NCBI GenBank assembly: GCA_002470165.1
Contig: DKNF01000193.1
Coordinates: 631-6,441, forward strand
Reading direction: 5' to 3'
DNA length: 5,811 nt
Origin: Betaproteobacteria bacterium UBA7395
GTDB lineage: Bacteria > Pseudomonadota > Gammaproteobacteria > Burkholderiales > Rhodocyclaceae
Shown here: positions 4,762-5,811 of the stretch, in pieces
Layout: every line of letters starts with the position of its first letter
How positions within the stretch are numbered: the first letter of the stretch is position 1
The notes under the pieces: model-generated
What the model was told of the DNA's origin: nothing
Database searches by the model: none
Seen by the model: the letters and a program-made list of their open reading frames with translations, nothing else
Program-made: the position numbers and the translations under genes

Positions 4762-5349
4762 ATGGACAACCTGATCAAGGACACTGCAACGCTGGAGCTT
4801 TTCTGCTGGCTCGACGCAGGCGCCGACCTGCCCGGCTGGGACATTCTCAAGGGCAGCCCCTTCGGTGCCACGCTGGCCGCGCCGCAGGGCGGCGCACCGA
4901 GTGCCGGCGACCAGTTGCTGTCGGTGCAGAATTATTTCGCCGAGTACCACCTCGAATATTTCCGGCAACGGCGCTACAACCATTTTCCCAGCCGCCTGCA
5001 TGCCCTGCTGCAGTTCGCCACCCGGACCGACGCGATGACCTTCCGCCACAAGCATCCGGATCGCGTCTTCGGCAAGAACCTCTCCTGCTCGCGGACCAAG
5101 GGCGCCTACATCTGCTCCTTTCACGATGCCAGCTGGCTCGATTATTTACGCCTGCCGCACAGCCTGTCGCTCGAAGCGCTCGACGAAGTCGCCGAGCATT
5201 ACTGGTCGGGACGCACCGTCGAGGAAGTCGGCCTGACCTTCATGAACGAACCCTGGCAGGAACCGCCGGTGATCGAGGCGCTTTACCAGGGCAGCCTCGA
5301 ACCAGTCTGGGGCCATGAGCAATCCGGCTGGCTGCCCGGCTTCAGATAG
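4762..5349 (+). CDS. Protein of unknown function, DUF2441-like at best
   Basis: The 195-aa product has no signal peptide or membrane helix and is probably cytoplasmic. The middle (about 56-120) has a run of aromatic and basic residues: QNYFAEYHLEYFRQRRYNHF, PSRLHALLQFATRTDAMTFR, HKHPDRVFGKNL, then CSRTKGAYICSFHDASWLDY. The block 'fPSRlhslfaf...eda..fr' recalls DUF2441-type proteins, whose function is not established; I hold this only weakly. The C-terminal third (about 135-180) looks helical (LSLEALDEVAEHYWSG, then EPPVIEALYQGS). The ATG at 4762 has only a GGGA two bases upstream, so the ribosome site is poor. The stop codon (5347-5349) lies 8 bp before the adaptor gene and forms part of its RBS, which suggests co-transcription and translational coupling. 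The function cannot be told. Confidence 0.75.
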   Translation: MDNLIKDTATLELFCWLDAGADLPGWDILKGSPFGATLAAPQGGAPSAGDQLLSVQNYFAEYHLEYFRQRRYNHFPSRLHALLQFATRTDAMTFRHKHPDRVFGKNLSCSRTKGAYICSFHDASWLDYLRLPHSLSLEALDEVAEHYWSGRTVEEVGLTFMNEPWQEPPVIEALYQGSLEPVWGHEQSGWLPGFR

Positions 5350-5353
5350 GAAA
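5348..5353 (+). promoter_or_regulatory. Ribosome binding site of the adaptor gene, overlapping the upstream stop
   Basis: AGGAAA begins with the last two bases of the TAG stop of the upstream gene and lies 4 bp before the ATG at 5358. The arrangement favours translational coupling. Confidence 0.6.
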
Positions 5354-5357
5354 TCCC

Positions 5358-5811
5358 ATGCGTCGCCTCGTCACCGCCCTGATCATCGTCGTCATCCTGG
5401 CCGTCGCGGCCTTCTGGCTGAGCCGCCCCAAACCGGTTGCCGTCACCGTCGCCAGCGTCGGCACCGGCACCGTCGAAGCCACGCTGGCCAATACCCGCGC
5501 CGGCACGATCGAGGCCTGCCAGCGCACCAAACTGTCGACCATCGTCGGCGGGCGCATCGAATACCTCGGCGTCAAGGAAGGCGACAAGGTCGAAAAAGGC
5601 CAGTTGCTGCTCAAGCTCTGGAACGACGACCAGCAGGCCAGTTCGGCACTGGCGTCCGCTCAGGTGACGCTGGCGGCGAAGCGTGCCGAGGAAGTGTGCA
5701 TTGCCGCGACCAACGCCGAAAAGGAAGCCAGCCGGCAGGCCGAACTGCGCGCCCGCGGCTTCGTCTCGCCCAGCCGCGAGGAAAGCGCCCGCACCGACGC
5801 CGAGGTCCGCC
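5358..5811 (+). CDS. HlyD/RND-type efflux periplasmic adaptor subunit, N-terminal part
   Basis: 151 codons are visible before the window ends. Residues 4-21 (LVTALIIVVILAVAAFWL) form an N-terminal membrane anchor without a lipobox cysteine. A biotinyl-lipoyl half-motif follows (TKLSTIVGGRIEYLGVKEGD, then KVEKGQLLLKLWNDD, about 58-91), then an alanine- and charge-rich alpha-hairpin (about 93-151) with ASAQVTLAAKRAEE and RQAELRARGFVS. This order is typical of membrane fusion proteins that join an inner-membrane pump (RND or MacB-like ABC) to an outer-membrane channel. The pump type is not decidable here, since the pump gene would lie to the right. The start is firm: AGGAAA (5348-5353), beginning inside the upstream TAG stop, sits 4 bp before the ATG. 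C54 and C114 are unusual for a periplasmic protein of this class. Confidence 0.88.
   Translation, partial: MRRLVTALIIVVILAVAAFWLSRPKPVAVTVASVGTGTVEATLANTRAGTIEACQRTKLSTIVGGRIEYLGVKEGDKVEKGQLLLKLWNDDQQASSALASAQVTLAAKRAEEVCIAATNAEKEASRQAELRARGFVSPSREESARTDAEVR

Noticed and set aside
1..5811. CRISPR arrays, tRNA or rRNA genes, complete insertion sequences
   Set aside because: No regularly spaced repeats, cloverleaf-like segments, rRNA-like stretches or transposase genes were recognised.

Overview
The window is GC-rich chromosomal DNA from a Gram-negative bacterium. The gene set fits a Betaproteobacterium, possibly Rhodocyclales: phenylacetate-degradation genes paaX and paaY, a periplasmic M23 peptidase, a CheX-like DUF3334-type protein, and an efflux adaptor. 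The taxon is an inference from gene content and base composition; no rRNA or other marker is present. Genes are tightly packed, and three convergent pairs overlap or nearly touch.

Left part (1-1991): the 5' part of an IclR-family regulator gene (minus strand, cut by the window edge) is divergent from paaY (plus strand). The 68-bp gap holds a perfect -10 box and a small palindrome. paaY converges on, and overlaps by 12 bp, paaX (minus strand), the phenylacetyl-CoA-responsive repressor of phenylacetate catabolism. No catabolic enzyme genes of the pathway are in the window, so this looks like the edge of, or a satellite to, a paa cluster.

Middle part (1992-4417): an AT-rich divergent promoter region separates paaX from an exported M23 metallopeptidase whose N-terminus is poorly defined. 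It converges, 9 bp apart, on a minus-strand gene for a CheX-like protein. That protein carries an E-x-x-N phosphatase-type motif and ends in a peptide very like the CheY-binding C-terminus of CheZ, which is the most interesting observation here. Divergent from it is a small cysteine-rich CxxCxxCC (YkgJ-type) protein, which overlaps by 10 bp a convergent ridA (imine/enamine deaminase) gene.

Right part (4418-5811): a 344-bp region without a convincing gene holds a perfect 11-bp-stem hairpin just upstream of ridA, further overlapping stems, an imperfect direct repeat, and a candidate promoter. It could be a structured ridA leader or the relic of a small mobile element. It is followed by a gene of unknown function (DUF2441-like at best) and, 8 bp later, the 5' part of a membrane-anchored HlyD/RND-type efflux adaptor gene that runs off the right edge. 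The tight spacing suggests the last two are one operon.

The genes fall into unrelated functional groups (aromatic catabolism control, cell wall, chemotaxis-like signalling, metabolite damage control, efflux), so the window reads as ordinary chromosome rather than a single dedicated system.
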